A DNA stretch of 64,000 nucleotides from Myotis daubentonii (taxonomy: Eukaryota > Chordata > Mammalia > Chiroptera > Vespertilionidae): contig NC_081841.1 of the NCBI RefSeq assembly GCF_963259705.1, positions 119,545,033 to 119,609,032 of the forward strand. The letters run 5' to 3'. Of the stretch, positions 45,065 through 56,693 are shown in pieces. The notes under the pieces are model-generated. The model did no database searches. It was not told the DNA's origin and saw nothing but the letters and a program-made list of their open reading frames with translations. Numbering within the stretch: position 1 is the first letter of the stretch; every line of letters begins with the position of its first letter. A program made the position numbers and the translations under genes.

Positions 45065-46274
45065 TTTTATGTGCCAAGGTGAGCATCAGCAATTGAGCAT
45101 TTGTTAATGAATAAACCTATAACTTGAAAGTTTAAAAAAATGGTTGAATTCCTAACTAGATTCTCTGAAATATACACAGATATTATTGTCCAATATGTAA
45201 ACAGTTCTATTCAGCTCTTTTCATGTTTTTTTCCCCAAAAGGGATACCAACTGCCCTCCCTCTTAAAGTGAAAAGGAACAAATTCCCTTATACTGACTTT
45301 TCCCCTAATTTCCATCTATCAAAGGGTGGGCACTCTGAAATTTGGACATCTGTACTATTCTTAGGCCTTCTTACCCCTTTCCCCAGTGTCTGATGTCAAA
45401 CCTTCTTCAAAAACAAGTCTCAGGGCATTGAAGTTGCTGGGAAACAGACTAACTGAGCATATTTTTCTTTCATATATTTTGAAATAGTCAGAGTCTAACT
45501 GAAGCCATGATTCAGTGATATGACTAAAGTTATTTGAACTTCATTCAAAGAAGATACGAATCCTCTCTGGTTTTTCCTTCCTTTACTCTTTGTAATATCC
45601 CTAGGATGTCTGGGTTCATTGAACTTGAGAAGGTGTCATGAACCTTCCAAGATATCTAGGAGTCAAATCCAAAGGCACTTTGCATTATCCTGATGACATT
45701 GGAGGACCTTTCTATTAAAAGTTAATAATTTTTATCATTAGCTTAGGTGATGATAATCATGATCATTATCAAAATCACGTTGCTGCCACATGCATGTGGT
45801 GCTGTATTGGCTAGAAGAAAAATTAAACAAACATGGGCCCTGTTCTTATGCGGTCACTGGCAACATTGTTAAAAACAAGCAACCAAAGGACATCAGATGT
45901 AGACATCAGAAAACAAGTCCATGAAGACCTTGCATGACCTATGGTCATCTGAGGAAATATACTCATTAAATTTTAAGGTAACAATTGAGTGAGTGTTATT
46001 GATCTTTTGACATTAAGAGATGTCGTAGTTATCTGAACATATTATGAAATTGGAATATCAAATTTGAATGGTGGTTTGTATCTTCAACATTTATTTAAAT
46101 AAATCAAGTCTAGTCCCAAAGAAGTTTCCACATTGACTCCTGTCTGTGGTCAGTTCTTTTCTCTGTTGTTTTCTAATCTGCACCATCAGAGTTTGCATTT
46201 GCCATTAATTGTTATCCACATCCTCATCCTCATAGTTATTATTTGGATGTCTTTGTGTGTCAGGCAGGCACTTT
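45065..46274. other. Unique DNA, no gene seen
   Basis: No repeat, no frame of note. Confidence 0.4.
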
Positions 46275-46420
46275 ACATAATTATCTCTAATGCTCACAGA
46301 AGCTTTGGTGCAAGTTGTTATTTCCATTTTAAGAATCAACCAACACGTTTGACTTTGAAAGGGGCATATTAAGTAATAGTTGAGATTCACCTCTCTGGAC
46401 CCAGCACCCATGTCACTTTC
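46275..46420 (-). mobile_element. Possible MIR fragment, antisense
   Basis: ATTATCTCTAATGCTCACAG followed by GTTATTTCCATTTTAAGAAT resembles an antisense MIR; weak. Confidence 0.35.
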
Positions 46421-46524
46421 ACTCCAGCACAGATTGGACTTCCTCATACTCCCCTGTATTGTTCTCCACTTGTTTTGTGTTTGGTTGTGAACCTTGGTTG
46501 TTCCATTGGGAGTTTAAAGATGAT

Positions 46525-46640
46525 CTATTTATTCAGTCATTTAGCAGCAATTTATTGGGCACTGTTTTCAGCATTGTCAACACAGCAATGACCAAAACAG
46601 AAAGTCCCTGTCCCCATAGTGGTTGTGCACATTCCAGTGG
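46525..46640 (-). mobile_element. L2 3' end, antisense
   Basis: TTATTCAGTCATTTAGCAGC, ATTTATTGGGCACTGTTTTC and AACAGAAAGTCCCTGTCCCC follow the antisense L2 end. Confidence 0.65.
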
Positions 46641-48134
46641 ATACCAGGCAACATGCAGTTAGCCATAGGAAGGCTTGGGCAAGGGCACATGATTAAGGGT
46701 TGTCTAAATCTTTTTATATACATCATTGATGAATGAAGTTCAAAAACATTTCTATAGTCTCTGAGCCTCCCAGAATTAAGTTCAGTGTTTCTTAAACATA
46801 AAATCACTATATAAATACATGTGGGTAGAAGAACTGGAGTGTTCACTGACAAGAATGACATTTTAAAATGATAGGGAACTCAACTGAAGTGTGCTTCACA
46901 ATCTCAACTGGAACAAAATTGTACCTGACAGAAGCATTCCAAATTTAGATGGAGTTCTCAGAAGGCTCCTTAATTGATGAAAAGTCTGAAAAATAGGACA
47001 TTTGGGTTGCCAAGGCATTGTGGGGACTTAAATGGTATTTTATGAAAGATGACACATTGGTGGTGAATACTGAAATTTACTATGATTTAGTGTCAGAAAA
47101 TCTCTGGCTGCTAGAGGTAGATTTTGAGTAGATGCTAGGCTACTGTATTAAATATTTGCTCATTTGGAATATTTAATTGTTGGACTCTTTGTAAAGCACT
47201 AAACTGAGCCAAATTACATTCATACATTGTCCCTTCACCTAAAAGAGTGTTGTAGTATTTAAATTAGAAACCATTTCTGCCAGTTTTTCCAGATATAATA
47301 TTATTTTTATTAATCCTACAGATTAGTATACCCTACTAGAATTATTTGTGAGTTGCTCTTTAGGTGAAAGGATAGACAGAAGTAAGAGAGAAAAAAAAAG
47401 AATCTAAGTAGAAATTTGCAGAGTCAGGGCTTGAAAATGTTTTGGTTATAGTTTTAGTGCTCTCCCAGTCATCAGAAGTGAGTCCATGTTTATGGTGTAA
47501 ACAACTACTATCTAATTTCAGAAAATAGAGTAAGCATTTGTCTTTAGGTGGCTCTTTACTTATAATAAAAAATGTGTAACAGGGTACATCTTTTTTAATG
47601 TGTAGGGACTTATTTCAAGGATGGATAATGTATCTGGCTATTGATGAAAAGAAATTTCAGTTTAAGAAATTAAGGAAAGGACTAGTTAGTTTTTCATTGC
47701 TTTGAATTTGCTGTTGTTGTGAGCTGATGACCTCAGTTTTAATAATTTTATCCAGCCTCATTGCTTTACTCTCCTCCATCAACACCATAGCCATTACTAG
47801 CCCCACACACTTTTTCAAGGTCTTCTGAAAGATTTCTTATCTGAGATCTTGGTTGTGTTATGATCAATCCCATATGCTTCCTCTCCCGTGTGGCCTTGTA
47901 CAGTTTTCCACTTGTCTTTCCTAAGCAAGTGTTGCATTCACCACAACTGACGTAATTATTGCCTCCTGCTCTAGACTATGGACCATTTCTGCCAGTTCCT
48001 ACAGTCACTGCATCCTGGTGTTTGGGGGGACCTAGAATACATGCTGTATGTATCTTCCTACCTGCATTCTTGGTTGTCTGAGTTTAGGCTACAGCTACTT
48101 AGTTCTTGGTTGACATCTTATTTTTATCAGTTTA
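46641..48134. other. Unique DNA, no gene seen
   Basis: Frames are short and on both strands; no repeat recognised. Confidence 0.4.
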
Positions 48135-48521
48135 CTAGAGACCTGGTGCACATAATTTGTGCACTTGTGGTGGGGGAGGTCCCTCAGCCCAGCCTGTGCC
48201 CTCTCACAGTTTGGGAGCCCTTGGGGGATGTCCGACTGCCGGCTTAGGCCCACTCCCCACAGTGAGTGGACTTAAGCTGGCAGTCGGACATCCTTAGCGC
48301 TGGCGCGGAGGTGGGAGAGGCTCTCGCCAATGCTGCTGCATTTGCCAGCTGTGAGCGCAGCTCAGGGCTTCTGGCTGAGTGCCACTCCCCTGTGGGAGTG
48401 CACTGACCACCAGGGGGCAGCTGCTGTGTTGAGCTTCTGCCCCCTGGTGGTCAGTGCACATCATTGCGACCGGTTGTTCCGCTGTTTGGTCAATTTGCGT
48501 ATTAGCCTTTTATTATATAGG
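48135..48521 (-). mobile_element. Non-autonomous HeliBat Helitron
   Basis: CTAGAGACCTGGTGCAC plus hairpin at the left and CCTTTTATTATATAGG at the right, i.e. minus-strand orientation. CTCF-like pair at 48407-48420 and 48437-48450. Confidence 0.92.
48407..48450. promoter_or_regulatory. Inverted pair of CTCF-like motifs in Helitron
   Basis: CCACCAGGGGGCAG (48407-48420) and CTGCCCCCTGGTGG (48437-48450), identical cores to those at 15496-15539. Confidence 0.55.
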
Positions 48522-50619
48522 CTGTTACTAATTTTTTTTTGGGGGGGGATGTTTCTTGCAATCTAGTTTTTAAACATATCTTTTAAATTATATCATTATT
48601 AACTGTTTGTTATTTTGTTTCATGCACTGAGTGCAAACTTAAGTATAAGTTTGAAGGATTTTTAGAAATCTGTGTCAATCAACTTTCTTTGTCTCCCTCT
48701 TCTCTCTCCCCACCCTTCACACACACACTACAGTAGCATATAATTAAAAATTAATGATTACATATTTATCAGCCAAGTAAAATATGGAGTGTTCATGTTT
48801 GATGAACATCGTATCATCGTGATGTCTATATTTGCATAGTCAAGGAGGGCTCAATGGTGAATTGTTCTGATTATGAGACTGATAGAACAGGGAAAGTGTA
48901 CTTTCTGGTCATTATGCCACTGAAAGTAGGAAGATGGTATTTAAAAGGCAAAAAATCAACTATGGGCAATGACAGATAAACCTGGCACAGAGTGAATAAT
49001 AAATGGCTGAATGAATGCTGATTAATCACCAGAAACACATGTTAATGTATATATACTGCATGTGAATTGAATTTTGATATTCTACCTCTAGAGATAATTT
49101 TTAAATTTTTAAGTCCTCTTAATTATGGAAAACATTATGTACTATTTGTGGAGTACTTCTTCAGGTCATTCCATGTTCTGAAAATCAGAAGGTCTAGAAC
49201 AGTACAAGCAAGATAGTTTTCCCCATATTCCAACTACATGCAGTCCATCTATTTAACCACTAACAATAGTGAGTGGAGTTAAGGATTTTACGGTAAACCT
49301 GTCAGAACTCCCTTTCATTTCTTCTCCCCTCTTCTGTTGTCCAAGCTCTCTATATTCTAGAGTAAATCCCTCAAATAAAGATGAGTGGGGATCTTTTGTA
49401 TTTAGATTTGTTGTCCCTGCAGCTGACAGTTGGCAGCTGGCCACTGGGGTCTAGTGGAGAAAACAGTTTGCTGGAGGGATGAAGACTTTGATTTTATTTC
49501 CCAGCCCACTGTGATGACTTGTGGGCTGCTTTTGGCTTCTTGGGAGAAAGGTATTATTTAATGCCAATTTCTAACATTAAGCTTTCTCTGTGCAATGATA
49601 AAGTGTATGCTTCTGTTGCCATGTGTAGGGGAAACAGATGAGAGAGTGGAGCAGTGCTATAAGGAATAGGAAGAAGAGAGGGGTCCCAGTTTTCAATCTT
49701 CATATGACTTAAAGGATATTTCTATACACATAACTCCAAGCATACAATGGCATCATCCTGGGGTATAGCCCCTACTTGTATGGTATTTGGTTTCTCATTA
49801 GCAAGAAGCAGTATGGCCATACCACCATGACGGATGGAGTCTTATGATGGGTTTTGCAAAATGTGATTTTCCATCTAATTTGGATTGATTGTTCCAATAC
49901 TTCTAAATCCAAAGGGTTATCTTCCTATGAAGCAGAATTCTGGCTGTGGAAAATTTTTTAGAAAAGTAATGGAATTAGTCAAATATTTCCTTTATTGTAA
50001 TGGTTGCTAATTAAGAAATCTAATAGATTTCCTAATCATTAATAACCTATTCCTGAGAAAAATAAGGGACATTGGACCTCATTCCTGAACTTCTCAGGGA
50101 ATTCCAGCCCTATATCTTTGATAGACCAAATTAAATTTTGTCCTGGAAGTCTCATTCAACATAAGCAAAATTAAGTGCTCAATCAAGTTCTCTCAGTGGC
50201 CTTCCCTATCAATGAAGTCTTTATACTTCTAATCCTCGAGTCCTTGAAATGATTCTTCTTTTGCTCCAAATTTCCACATAAGTATCAAACTCTTGATCTA
50301 ATTTTATATTTTCCTTAAGTCTTTCCTGAATGTCATAATGCCATTTTAAGCATTTCTCATACTTGTAGCCCTCTAATATCCTCACCTTATTCGCAGCCTA
50401 TGTCTAGAATTGCTTCACCCTTCCTCAATTAATGCTTCACTCCAGATAAATTTTAGATGTTAACTTCACTTTGCTCAATTTGCCTTCTGATTGTATCACC
50501 CTCTCCACAATGAGTTTTGATACTTCCTTTGGCATTGATCTTTGGTCATCTTCTACTAAAATTCATTTTTCTACTTCTTTTGTTAGTCCTCACCCTAGGG
50601 TAGTTTTTCCATTGCCTTT
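48522..50619. other. Unique DNA, no gene seen
   Basis: Frames at 49253-49454 overlap on opposite strands and show no domain. Confidence 0.4.
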
Positions 50620-50687
50620 TAGAGAGAGAAGGAAGGAATATGGGAGGGAGGGAGAGACGGAGGGAGTGGGAGAGAGAGGGAGGGAGG

Positions 50688-50733
<46 letters not shown>

Positions 50734-50880
50734 AAGAGAGACATGTCGATTGGTTGCCTGCTGCATGTGCCCCTACTGGGGCCAGCAATCAAACCTGCAT
50801 CGTGCCCTTGACTGGAATAGAACCTGTGACTTTTAGGTGCATGGGCCGGGGCTGTAACCACTGAGAACACTGTCCAGGGC
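50620..50880 (-). mobile_element. Older tRNA-derived SINE, antisense, with (GA)n
   Basis: GA-rich left part (the CT stretch of the SINE expanded; pure GA 50691-50729), GGTTGCCTGCTGCATGTGCC centre and a diverged head CACTGTCCAGGGC. The frames across it are products of the GA repeat. Confidence 0.8.
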
Positions 50881-51059
50881 TAAAATTTATTCTTGCTTCT
50901 CACACAATTCTGCTCTTGATTACTCTGGGGAAAATTTCCTTTCTCAGTCTTCCAGGCTGAACTTGTCCTGCCTTAGACATTTATGGTCAGTGTTACAAGG
51001 AGTTTGGCCCTGTTCACTGAATGGGAACTGGACTCTCTTCCTCTCCACAGAGATACCTC
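50881..51059. other. Unique DNA
   Basis: No gene seen. Confidence 0.3.
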
Positions 51060-51420
51060 TACCCCATGTGAGTTTGTCTGTTTTCCACTCTTCTTCAAAA
51101 GCCTGTTTTAAATTTCATCTACTCCATTTAATTTCTCAGTATCACCAGCCCACAAATTTCTTCTCTCCCTGAATGCTTTCTAGAGCACTTATGAACTGTC
51201 CTATTCTCTTGATATTTACTGCTATTGTTTTGGATATGTCTAGGCACAAGAATAAAATAAAGTGATTATTTATATATAGCTTGTCTTATCTCCCCCTACC
51301 CCAAATCTGTAAGTATTTGGATGGCAGGAGCCATATTATGCATCTTCACATTCTATACTGCCTTTATCATAGGACTGTACATTTAACAGGCAGATATTTA
51401 TGATTGGCTAACACTCTGAA
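51060..51420 (+). mobile_element. L2 3' part
   Basis: AAAAGCCTGTTTTAAATTTC, CTTTCTAGAGCACTTATGAA, CTTGTCTTATCTCCCCCTAC and GGATGGCAGGAGCCATATTA follow the L2 3' order. Confidence 0.6.
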
Positions 51421-51896
51421 CCCTTCTCAAATCCAAGTGGTCATAGGAAGAAAGATAAGCTCAGCCTGAATGAAATCCCACTTCCTCTTATTCTTTATTC
51501 TGCGAACTACAAGCCCATGCTAGCTTTAGTCCATTCCATGAATTTAATATCCTTAATCTAGTCCTCATCTGAATGCTGCATGGGCTAAAAGTACAAATAA
51601 TTTTGCACAGGTGCCTTGGAGTGAATATTTAAATCTCTTTAAAGCAGAAAATACCTCAGCTCATGTTCCCTATCCCAAGGGCTTTACAATGGAATTTGTA
51701 TTCCTTACTTACCAGTCTTATTGAATAATTGGTGTCTGCCTTAAATATTGTTTATTCCAAATGTGTATTATATACATACATTTAATTATGTAATTGCTAA
51801 TATTGTCAGGATTTAGAGCTCTTCATCTGGTGGGCAATGGAGAGATCACATTCTACTTTGGAGCTCCTTTAATCTGACCTATGTCTGCAGTTCTTT
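51421..51896. other. Unique DNA
   Basis: No gene or repeat recognised. Confidence 0.35.
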
Positions 51897-52105
51897 TAAA
51901 AATCAGTTTTACTGATTTTTTTTTTTTGAGAGAGAGAGAGAGAAAGGAAGAGTGAGAGATAGAAACCTTGACCGGTAGCCTCCTGTACACACCCTAACCA
52001 GGGATCAAACCTGCAACCTGGGTGTGTGCCCTTATTGGGAATCGAATTGGCAACCTATTGGTGCGCGGGAGGATGCTCAATCAACTAACCACACTGGCCA
52101 AAGCT
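51897..52105 (-). mobile_element. Older tRNA-derived SINE, antisense
   Basis: T run and GA stretch at left, CCTAACCAGGGATCAAACCT centre and TAACCACACTGGCCAAAGCT head. Confidence 0.85.
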
Positions 52106-52705
52106 GTCTGTAAGTTTTTAGAAAAGGAAAGTAGAGATTGTGGTAAAATTACTCATTTGAAAAAATAAGTCCCTTTAAAGGATAGGTAAAGGGGTGGGAA
52201 GAGTTGTGTTGCTCTCCGTGTTTCTGATTTATGATACTACAAGACAAGTCAGATTTATTTGGTAAACACATCACTGATTGTAGTTTACAGAGTGATAATT
52301 ATGATGATGATGATGTTAATGATGATGATGATAATAAAAGATAATAAGAACTACTTTAAAACAATATTAAAATTGTAAATATTGACCATATTTCATCTGT
52401 GTATATTTGTCTGTGTGTGTGTGTGTGTGTGTGTATGCCTTCCTAGGAGTGAGTACATAGAAGTGGGTCTACAGTAGTATATTTTGATCCTCAAGGTTTG
52501 AATGATATGCTGCCATTTAGGTAAAAAGAAGAAAATGTACACACTTATGCATACATACATATATATATGTATATATATAAACATATAAGAGGTTACGAGT
52601 TTATTATCTGTTTAACATTTAATTTTTAAAAGTTTATATCTTCTTATATTTTTAATATTTCTTACTTAAAAAATTTTTGCAATAAATAGAACTGTTTTAA
52701 AATAG
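52106..52705. other. Unique AT-rich DNA with microsatellites
   Basis: Contains (GAT)n at about 52296-52337, (GT)n at 52412-52434 and TA/TATG runs at 52555-52582. No gene seen. Confidence 0.45.
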
Positions 52706-53194
52706 AAATAACAGGAGAAAGCTGCCCTAGGGTTCTGAGCGATGCCAGACAGTCCTGCTTCTCCCGTATGAGTCTGGGTCCCTAGAAACTCGCCCGGAAC
52801 TGGAGCTCAGAGCCTGAGACTCCCTCCCGATTGAAATCGACAACCGCGCCCTCAGCCACCAGCCCGCTCCGCAAGCACTCCGCACCTTAGTATTTTACTT
52901 CAGCACTGCGCCTCCTCTGAGTTTCATGCCTGGTACGTTGTGCCTTGTTGTGTTGTATTATGTGCCCTTAAATCAACGCAGCAGATCCAAGCAACAGCAG
53001 TCTCCTGATCACCACACCCTCTGAGGATCAGCAGCTGTACGTGAAGCCTCCCCCCACCAGCCAGAAGAACCACCAAAGCTGTGAAGAGCACCCACCAGAG
53101 GAGCTGCTGCCAACTGAGGAGCAGCTGCTACCGCAACCACCCGAGGAGCAACCACAGCCCAAGGAACCACTGCCACCCAGAGAGCAGACACTGA

Positions 53195-54340
53195 ATGACT
53201 CAACATCTAGATCTGTCAGTGAGATCAAACATGGGTAGACAAAGAAACCCCCAAAGGAAAGAAAAGGAGGACTTGCCAGAAAAGCAGCTAAGTGATACAG
53301 AGGTATGCAACATGACCGAAAAAGAATTCAGAATAAGGGTCCTAGAGTGCATAAACCGGATGGAGGAAAAAAATCAACAACATATACAAGAAGCAAGAAT
53401 AAACAGATGAAAAAATCACTACTTATGCAAGAAGCAAGAAGAAACAGATGAAAAAATCAACAACTTAAGTAAGACCCAAGAAGAAATGAAGAGCAATATA
53501 GCTGCAATAAAAAATGCCATTGAAAGTATCAACAGTAGACTAGGAGAAGCAGAGGACTGAATTAGTGAATTAGAAGACAAGGAAGCAAAACACACCCAAA
53601 CTGTACTGCAATTGGAGAAAAAAATTAAAAGACAGGAGGAGAGCCTAAGGGAGCTTTGGGACAACATGAAACGAAACAACATACAAATAATAGGGGTGCC
53701 AGAACAACAGAAAGAGGAACAAGGATTAGAAAACCTATTCGAAGAAATAATATCAGAAAACTTCCCTGCGGTGGGGAAGAAAAAAGTCACACAAGCACAG
53801 AGAGTCCCAAACAAGGTGAACCTGAAAAGACCCACACCAAGACACATCATAATTACCATGGCAAATGTTCAGGACAAAGAGAGAATCTTACAGGCTGCAA
53901 GAGAGAGACGGAAAGTTACATGCAAGGGATCTTCCATTAGATTATCAAATGATTTCTCAACAGAAACACATCAAGCCAGAAAAGAATGGATGGCCGAAAC
54001 CGCTTTGGCTCACTGAGCAGAGCATCGGCCTGCGGACTGAAAGGTCCCGGGTTCGATTCCGGTCAAGGGCATGTACCTGGGTTGCGGGCACATCCCCAGT
54101 GGGGGATGTGCAGGAGGCAGCTGATCGATGATGTTTCTAACTCTCTATCTCTCTTCCTTCCTCTCTGTGAAAAATCAATAAAATATATATATATAAATAT
54201 AAAAGAAAAGAAAAGAAAAGAAAAGAAAAGAATGGATGGAAATTTACAAAGTCATGCAAAGCAAAGGACTGAATCCAAGAATACTCTATCCAGCCAGGCT
54301 ATCATTCAAAATTGAATGGGAAATAAAAAGCTTCACAGAC
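53195..54340 (+). pseudogene. L1 ORF1 in chimera, broken and SINE-interrupted
   Basis: Open from 53195 for 71 codons (MGRQRNPQRKEKEDLPEK, coiled coil), then disrupted by a direct repeat: CAAGAAGCAAGAA...AAATCA at about 53387 recurs at 53428, a 41-bp step. A TGA at about 53558 replaces arginine of the sister copy. Open again from 53612 (RRM part NIQIIGVPEQQKEEQGLENL and C-terminal GSSIRLSNDFSTETHQARKE) until the Ves SINE. After the SINE it continues (WMEIYKVMQSKGLNPRIL-like) and stops near 54346. Confidence 0.88.
53994..54225 (+). mobile_element. Ves SINE with (AAAAG)n tail
   Basis: Head CGCTTTGGCTCACTGAGCAG, B box GGTTCGATTCC. Exact 14-bp TSD AAAAGAATGGATGG at 53980-53993 and 54226-54239. 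The AAAAG tail repeats the TSD's own start, so the tail probably grew from it. Confidence 0.96.
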
Positions 54341-54355
54341 AAATATAAATAACAG

Positions 54356-55164
54356 ATCTCTTACCTCACCATAATCCTAGTGTGCTTTGGCAAACTATAA
54401 AGTGGTTAGAATACCATTAGGTATTATACAGTTGACACGAATGTATAAAATATGACATGGATTTATGACAGTGTGGTGTCTGAATTTGTTATAGCTAATA
54501 TAAGTAGGAAAATAAATCTAGCACCCAGTATATTGATGTTCTTTAGGAACTCATGAAAAGAACCACTGGGAAAATTATGAGTTGCCCCCCCGCCCCCTAT
54601 TATTCAGTTCCAATGGGATAGAAAAATTTTAAATTTATTGAGAAGAATTAGACACAGTTCACACCTCACTTCATTGAAAGAAAGGGAGTTAGCTGATTAG
54701 AAACAACCAGCATGGAACACGTAATTTTTTCCTGCTGGTTTCTAATTGGGTCCAGTGGGTGGGACACAACTAAAATTTAAAGATCATAAAAGTAGCAGTG
54801 GAGGGTAGAGAAGCAAAGTTCATGATATCTCAATTCTGAAATAAAGTTTCAAAGCCTCCTTGGCTAATGCATCAATCTTAGTACTGTATGTCAGAACCCA
54901 AATTATTATTTCTCCATTTATCCAGCCTACCCTCCTTGAATCCATTTCTGCTAATAACTAGTCTCCTGGCCATACTAGCTCAAAGGTTTCCATTCTTCTC
55001 CTTTTCTGTGCCTTTCAAGTGAATCTAGTGGCCAGTTTTGTGAAATCTGTCTCATCATATTTCATATCTGTATTTCTCAACCCCTCCCGTATTCCCATGG
55101 TTCTGGCCCTTGTTACTCCTTACAGAGATGAGGAGCCTCTCACTTGGTCCCCACACATGATATA
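54356..55164. other. Unique DNA, no gene seen
   Basis: No coding frame or repeat recognised. Confidence 0.4.
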
Positions 55165-55310
55165 CAGGGAGTATAGTGTGGCAGTAAGAATACTGGGGCT
55201 ACAATCAGATTTCTGGGTTTATATTCCCACCCCATTACTTGTTAGTAAGGGTGAAACCTCAATAAAACAATTTCTCTTAGTTTTAGTGTCTTCAGCTCTT
55301 AAATATACAT
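55165..55310 (+). mobile_element. MIR fragment
   Basis: AGTGTGGCAGTAAGAATACT, TTTCTGGGTTTATATTCCCA and TTAGTTTTAGTGTCTTCAGC give the MIR order. Confidence 0.6.
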
Positions 55311-55319
55311 AAAAATAGA

Positions 55320-55412
55320 AGTTACCTTATTCGTGTTCAGGTCTTGGCTCATATTTACCTCTTTAGGAAGGTTTCCACTGACTACCCTATGTAAAATAGC
55401 ATCCCACCGTGC
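55320..55412 (+). mobile_element. L2 fragment, left of LTR element
   Basis: AGGAAGGTTTCCACTGACTACCCTATGTAAAATAGC is L2-like and continues at 57670 beyond the LTR element, which therefore landed in an old L2. Confidence 0.5.
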
Positions 55413-56158
55413 TGCCGGGAGCCGGTCCATCCTTGCTGTTTCAAGGGACCTGGCATATATAGCATACTTTTCTTAATATGTTTGTTCACCTTCTTGGCAC
55501 TATGTGTTTTAACCAAGGTCTCTGAGAAAGGTTGTTTTCCCCAGGTAGGGATTTTCCCCTGAAGTTAGGGAGGGAATAAAACCCCTCAACTAAGTGCCAG
55601 GCGGGTAATTAATCCCTTTAACTACGAACAATCATGCTTAAACTACATAATCTTTTCTCCCTGGAATGGAGATAAGAAACGCCCTAACCTTTGTAATAGA
55701 GATTGATAGGATTGAATCAACTGGTATAAATACAGTTGTAACAAGACAGAAACACACAGAACTCAGAACAAGACAGCAAGAGACAGAACTCAGACAGGGC
55801 TTGGAAGACAGGACCAAGAGAGACAGAGCCTAGGCACAGAACCTACACAGAACGTTCTCTAGAGACAGAAGAACTTCGCTGGAGAGAGCATGCCGGAGGA
55901 TCCTGGACAGGGACTGGCCTCGGAGCTTTGAGGCAAAGCCTGGTGAGAGAGCATGGCAGGGGATCCTGGACTGAACCTGACTGGAGAACCTGAGCAGAAC
56001 CTCTCTGGAGATCCAGACCAGAACTTGGCTGGAGATCCTGGCTAGAGATCCTGGCTAGGCTGCTGATCAACTGAACCCTGTCTCCGTGTCCTTCCTTCTT
56101 CGCCGACTCCGTCCACACCTTTGGGGACCCCTGGACCCGCTGGGGTTGGACCCCGGCA
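55413..56158 (+). repeat. 5' LTR
   Basis: TG...CA ends (TGCCGGGAGCC to ACCCCGGCA). TATA box TATAAATA at 55725-55732. An AATAAA lies upstream of it at 55575-55580, so the R poly(A) signal is not placed by eye. Downstream of TATA the sequence is built of ACAGA and GGAGATCCTGG-type short repeats (R-U5, about 430 bp). Differences from the 3' LTR: C56138 versus T57643 and T56146 versus C57651. Confidence 0.93.
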
Positions 56159-56160
56159 TA

Positions 56161-56178
56161 TGGCGCCCGAACAGGGAC
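56161..56178 (+). promoter_or_regulatory. Primer-binding site, tRNA-Lys3 type
   Basis: TGGCGCCCGAACAGGGAC, two bases after the LTR end; typical of betaretroviruses and lentiviruses. Confidence 0.95.
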
Positions 56179-56184
56179 CCCTAG

Positions 56185-56300
56185 GTAAGCACCCTGCACT
56201 CGGGACGGATCGGACTCCACCGTAGGAAGAGGGTGGATAGTCTTCGCCAACTCCGTCCACACCTTTGGGAACCCCTGGAACAGGATTCCCATAGGTAAGC
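56185..56300 (+). promoter_or_regulatory. Two splice-donor-like sites in a duplicated leader
   Basis: CTAGGTAAGC (GT at 56185) and ATAGGTAAGC (GT at 56295) both fit AG|GTAAG. They lie in a partial duplication: CTTCGCC.ACTCCGTCCACACC occurs at 56098 and 56241, and CACTCGGGACGGAT at 56197 and 56322. Confidence 0.6.
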
Positions 56301-56407
56301 CCCCCCCCATTGAGAACCCCCGCACTCGGGACGGATAGGACTCCACCAGGGTGCTGCAAACCCCCCTATAGAGGATAAATAGGGTAAGAAGGTGGATAGT
56401 ACAGAAC

Positions 56408-56578
56408 TTAGATTGAGAAGATGTGCCATACTGAGTCCAAAGAAAGAAGACTCTGTATTGATTCTTAGATTGAGAAGATGTGCCATACTGAGTCCAAAGA
56501 AAGAAGACTCTGTATTGATCTTTAGATTAAGAAGATGTGCCATACTGAGTCTAAAGAAAAAAGACTCCGTATTGATCT
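56408..56578. repeat. Three tandem 57-bp units in LTR element
   Basis: Units begin at 56408, 56465 and 56522 (TTAGATTGAGAAGATGTGCC...). The third differs at about five sites. 57 is a multiple of three, so a frame stays open on each strand (plus 56392-56583; minus 56543-56181). No known protein is recognised. Confidence 0.95.
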
Positions 56579-56588
56579 TTTAACATAT

Positions 56589-56693
56589 ATGCTTATTAGC
56601 AGAGGAATTAAGGTTACTCCCAGTCAGACAGAACATTTTATACAAGAAATACGTCCATGCTTTTCTGAGGAAGGAAAGGTGCCGGAAAGGTAA
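56589..56693 (+). pseudogene. Gag (matrix) scrap, about 34 codons
   Basis: A frame beginning MLISRGIKVTPSQTEHFIQE and ending at a TAA after EEGKVPER looks like the middle of a betaretroviral matrix domain (RGIKV, then a Cys/Phe and EEG stretch). It lacks the N-terminal Gly-myristoylation start and everything else of gag. It cannot make a virion protein; it may remain only as part of a packaging signal. The assignment is by pattern. Confidence 0.5.

Larger units (their letters stand above)
52715..54346 (+). mobile_element. Chimeric HAL1/L1 element with ORF1 only
   Basis: Flanked by a 9-bp direct repeat AAATAACAG (52706-52714 and 54347-54355). The first part, 52715-52925, matches the HAL1 5' UTR (about 11970-12190 in this window) but in the orientation opposite to the ORF1 that follows. 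From 52926 it matches the full-length L1's 5' UTR next to ORF1 and then ORF1 in sense. It ends inside the ORF1 C-terminal region at an ACAGACAAA stretch, without a poly(A) tail. A Ves SINE interrupts ORF1 at 53994-54225. Confidence 0.75.

Noticed and set aside
55843..56346. 167-codon minus-strand frame across the LTR and leader
   Set aside because: Antisense to the LTR element, made of short tandem repeats, and repeated at 57348-57623 in the other LTR. No known protein.
56392..56583. Small protein from the 57-bp repeat
   Set aside because: No start context, no homology, and both strands are equally open, so coding is not supported.
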